In this document: piece after piece, positions 61,042 through 64,000 of the stretch
How the letters are laid out: each line of letters begins with the position of its first letter
Numbering within the stretch: the first letter of the stretch is position 1
Assembly (NCBI GenBank): GCA_030068075.1
Contig: CM057832.1
Location: forward strand, 78,586,502-78,650,501
Origin: Paguma larvata
Taxonomy: Eukaryota > Chordata > Mammalia > Carnivora > Viverridae
Length of the DNA: 64,000 nucleotides
Reading direction: 5' to 3'
Notes under the pieces: generated by a model
What the model saw: the letters and a program-made list of their open reading frames with translations, nothing else
What the model was told of the DNA's origin: nothing
Database searches by the model: none
Program-made: the position numbers and the translations under genes

Positions 61042-61800
61042 TGACACTTTTGGGATGTGGCTTCGTTATCTCCAAGGAGGATCTCAGATAAGAAGGCAAC
61101 TGGCTGGCCCACCTCTTCCTCCCTCTGCCATCAAATCGTTCAAAAGAAAAAAAAAAGAGGCAATGTATTGATACACTCCTTTGTCTTTCCCACTAGGTCC
61201 AATTAAAATAAGAAACTGGCAAACTGGGAGTGAGCCTTAATGATCAGGAATAAGAATGAAAGTCAAATTAATCTTATCTACCTCAGTAATTTTCAAGGTT
61301 TTTGATCCTGGGATCTATTTATACCTTTCAAAATTATTGAGGACCCTAAAAAGCTCTTATGTGTGGGAGTTCTGTCTATGGGTATTATCGTGTTAGGGAG
61401 CAAAGACTTTAAAATATTTATTCATTAATAGCGAATATTAATTCATTTTAAGTTAACTGTAGGAAGCCCATTACATGTTAACATAAATAACGTGTTTGTG
61501 AAAAATAACCAATTTTGTGATAAGAGTAGCATTGTTGTACACTTTTTGCATATTTCCGTAATATCTGGCTTAATGGAAGGCAGCTAGATTCTCACAACTA
61601 CCTTTACATTCAGTCTGTTGCCAGATGTTTTGGTTGAAATATACAAAGAAAATCTGACTTCATACAAATATGTGACGAATATGACAAATATATACATAGA
61701 GAGAGAGAGTGAAAAGGAGCATTTTAATAATTTTGCAGATAGTTATAGATATTCTTTTTTGGAGCTACATACGTCAAAACTCAACAAGTGGCAGTTTCTT

Positions 61801-62023
61801 TTCTTTCTTTTTTTTTAATGTTTATTTACTTTTGAGAGAGAGAAAGAGACAGAGCTCCAGCAGGGTAGGGGCAGAGAGAAAGGAAGGCACGGAATCCGAA
61901 GCAGGCTCTAGGCTCCGAGCTGTCAGCACAGAGCCTGATGCGGGGCTCAAACTCACGAACCGTGAGATCATGACCTGACCCGAAGCCGGACACTTTAACC
62001 GGCTGAGCCATCCAGGCGCCATG
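61801..62023 (-). mobile_element. CAN-SINE, reverse orientation
   Basis: The copy is close to consensus and ends GAGCCATCCAGGCGCCATG. Flanks CAAGTGGCAGTTTCTT and CAAGTGGCTGTTTCTT differ at one base. Confidence 0.95.
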
Positions 62024-62665
62024 CAAGTGGCTGTTTCTTAAAGATTAGTTGCCACACGAAATCTGAAATAGCTTCAATGAAATTTTCATACTCCATTACT
62101 TTAAAATTCATTGGTTGATCTTACACTTTGTACAGATCTTGTAACATCAAGGATTGGTCGTTGTAAAACATTGGTTTGTTGAGTTATACAGATCTTCTCA
62201 TGTTGACACATTTCATCAAACAATTACAGAAACTCACATTCATTAATATCACCTCAACTCTTGTCAGAAAAGTCCCTAACTTCTGAGAAACTGTTAAGGT
62301 CATGGGGGAAAGGGTATACAAGGTTTCAAAATTTCTCATTTTTTTTTTTTTTTTCAAATTTCTGCTTGGGAAATTTTGAATTTTGCCATTGGCCACAAAT
62401 ACTGTCACTTTCCTTGAAAGGACAGCCCCACTTTGGCCATTTCCAAAAATATCCGCCAAATGTCCAAGACTAAATAAACATAGTTTGTCTGCCAGTCATT
62501 CCTTCAGGCAGATAGTCCATGAGACAATGTGGCCAGAAGCCAAGTAACTGCAAGTTTGTCCTCAGGACGACCCATCGTAGCTCAGTATGTCACGGAAGTG
62601 CTACCCATACTTGGCATGTCTTTCCTCAAAACACCGAAAAGATGTTTCTTTAGTATGCAGGGTAA

Positions 62666-62767
62666 ATAAAGTTAATATTATTTTAGGCCTCATCAAGGAC
62701 TTGTTAAGTAAAAACTATAAAGTTAATATTATTTTAGGCCTCATCAAGGACTTCTTAAGTAAAAACT
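62666..62767 (+). repeat. 51-bp tandem duplication, two copies
   Basis: Copies at 62666-62716 and 62717-62767 differ at a single base (CTTGTTAAG versus CTTCTTAAG). Each begins ATAAAGTTAATATTATTTTA. There is no sign of coding use. Confidence 0.92.
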
Positions 62768-64000
62768 GGATTTTCGTTTGTTTTTAAACTTCAAGTGCGT
62801 AACAGCGGCATCTAATGACCACTCGTAAAATTTGGCGCCACTGCCTTCATTCCTGCCAAAGCCCCCGACAGTTTTATTCACCATCCTTTTGCGCCATCTT
62901 TGCAAATGTTAACACAGTGTCCAAGACAAATACCATCTTAGTCTTATTAGGAAAACACCTTTGACTTCACCCATACCCAGAAAGTATCACTTGGTTCCGG
63001 GACCACATTTGGAGAGCTGATACTCTAGCTGGGGGTTGGCAGGGTTTTCATTTGTAATAAAAGTTTATCTTCTGATTTTGAAAGTATTTTGTGGTGCTAT
63101 AAGGCCACTTTGAAAACCCCAAGAAGTATAAATAAGAAAAAACAATCACACACATTTCAGACACTTTAAGAAGCTAAATGGAAAGAAAGGGGGAGAGGCA
63201 AGTTCCAAGCTATTCCTACTTGAGTAGCCAAATAAAATTTGGAGGAACGGCAAAGTGCTGTAACCTTACTATTTACTCAAACAGCTTTCAAGAGAACACT
63301 CAACCGTTCTGTAACACTTAAAACACAGAATGGGAATTCCTAACCCCTGAGATGTAATTTTCTGCCTCCACTTGTTAGATATAAATCAAGTTCTGTAATC
63401 TGCTGAGTTGCCTTCTCTCTCCATCTTGGCCTGTGGCCATTTGCACATTCCCGGCATGACCAATGATGCTACTGTATGTGCTGACACTTTCCGTGCCGTG
63501 GAGTGTCTTTTGCTACCATCAGCACATGCCCTTATGGCCCCATGCGCCCGTGCTCCACTGGATAGCTGCAGAGAGAGATGACTGACGTGGAGCATCCGAA
63601 CATAGATTCCGCGTAATATTCCAAGGGCCCAGGTAATAGAGTTCTTTCAGAGGTTTGAGAAACATCTCATGGTTTGACTGAACATTTCATGGCCTACCCC
63701 AGTCCCTGAGACCAGGGAGCTGTCGGCTAAATAAGATGGTTCTAGGAAGATGGAAGACATTTCGGTCCATGAAAGAGATTCTCCTAAATCTGTAGGCTGC
63801 ACCCTTGGGCAATCTCATTGGGCCTCTCTAGATTTCTAATTTTCTGTGATTCACTAAAATCACTAAATCCCTAATTCTCCTAGAATTTCTATAAATAGGT
63901 TCCTCTTGTAGCATTTTATGTAGTGAAATGAATAAATACTATGTGGTACAATAGAGTTGTTCTATTACCTGGTTAAGATATAATAGGATTCTTTTGTTAC

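Overview
The window is intronic and exonic sequence from a carnivoran mammal, almost certainly a cat-family genome. At least 22 tRNA-Lys-derived CAN-SINE copies are scattered on both strands. Most are the roughly 200-bp feliform type, which opens GGGGCGCCTGGGTGGCTCAG and ends in a CT-rich tract and CAAAAATAAATAAACATT tail. Ancient mammalian repeats (MIR, L2, MER5A, MER20, MLT2, L1) fill much of the rest. There is no operon-like structure and no long open reading frame; the many short ORFs are chance or repeat-derived.

One gene was found: TRPM3, a heat- and neurosteroid-activated Ca2+-permeable cation channel, read on the + strand. Six internal coding exons are recognisable by protein identity plus AG/GT splice borders: 22915-22987, 45781-45881, 47256-47390, 52111-52161, 60651-60686 and 60850-60990. 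They splice in frame into one continuous stretch of the cytosolic N-terminal TRPM homology region. The fifth is a 36-nt microexon encoding the 12-residue insert REYPGFGWIYFK, which known TRPM3 isoforms either include or lack. It is missed by ORF calling and lies only 163 nt before the next exon, across a short intron carrying a TG microsatellite. The gene starts upstream of base 1 and continues past base 64000.

Layout: 1-22914 is the 3' part of a large intron, with a head-to-tail run of four SINEs at 17463-18385, an AT-rich palindrome near 4115-4287, and a SINE split by an L1 near 21.5-22 kb. 22988-45780 is a 22.8-kb intron with L2 reverse-transcriptase remnants, an MLT2 solo LTR, a cluster of hAT elements and several repeat-poor blocks. 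45882-52110 holds two introns, the second largely occupied by a dead L1 whose ORF2 is interrupted by a GGAA microsatellite. 52162-60849 flanks the microexon and contains a very good CTCF-type motif at 57368. 60991-64000 is the start of the next intron, with one SINE and an exact-looking 51-bp tandem duplication.

I found no previously undescribed biological system. The points most worth a second look are the microexon and its splicing context, a 35-bp templated insertion inside a MER5A copy, nested transposon insertions with intact target duplications, the palindrome, and the CTCF-like sites.
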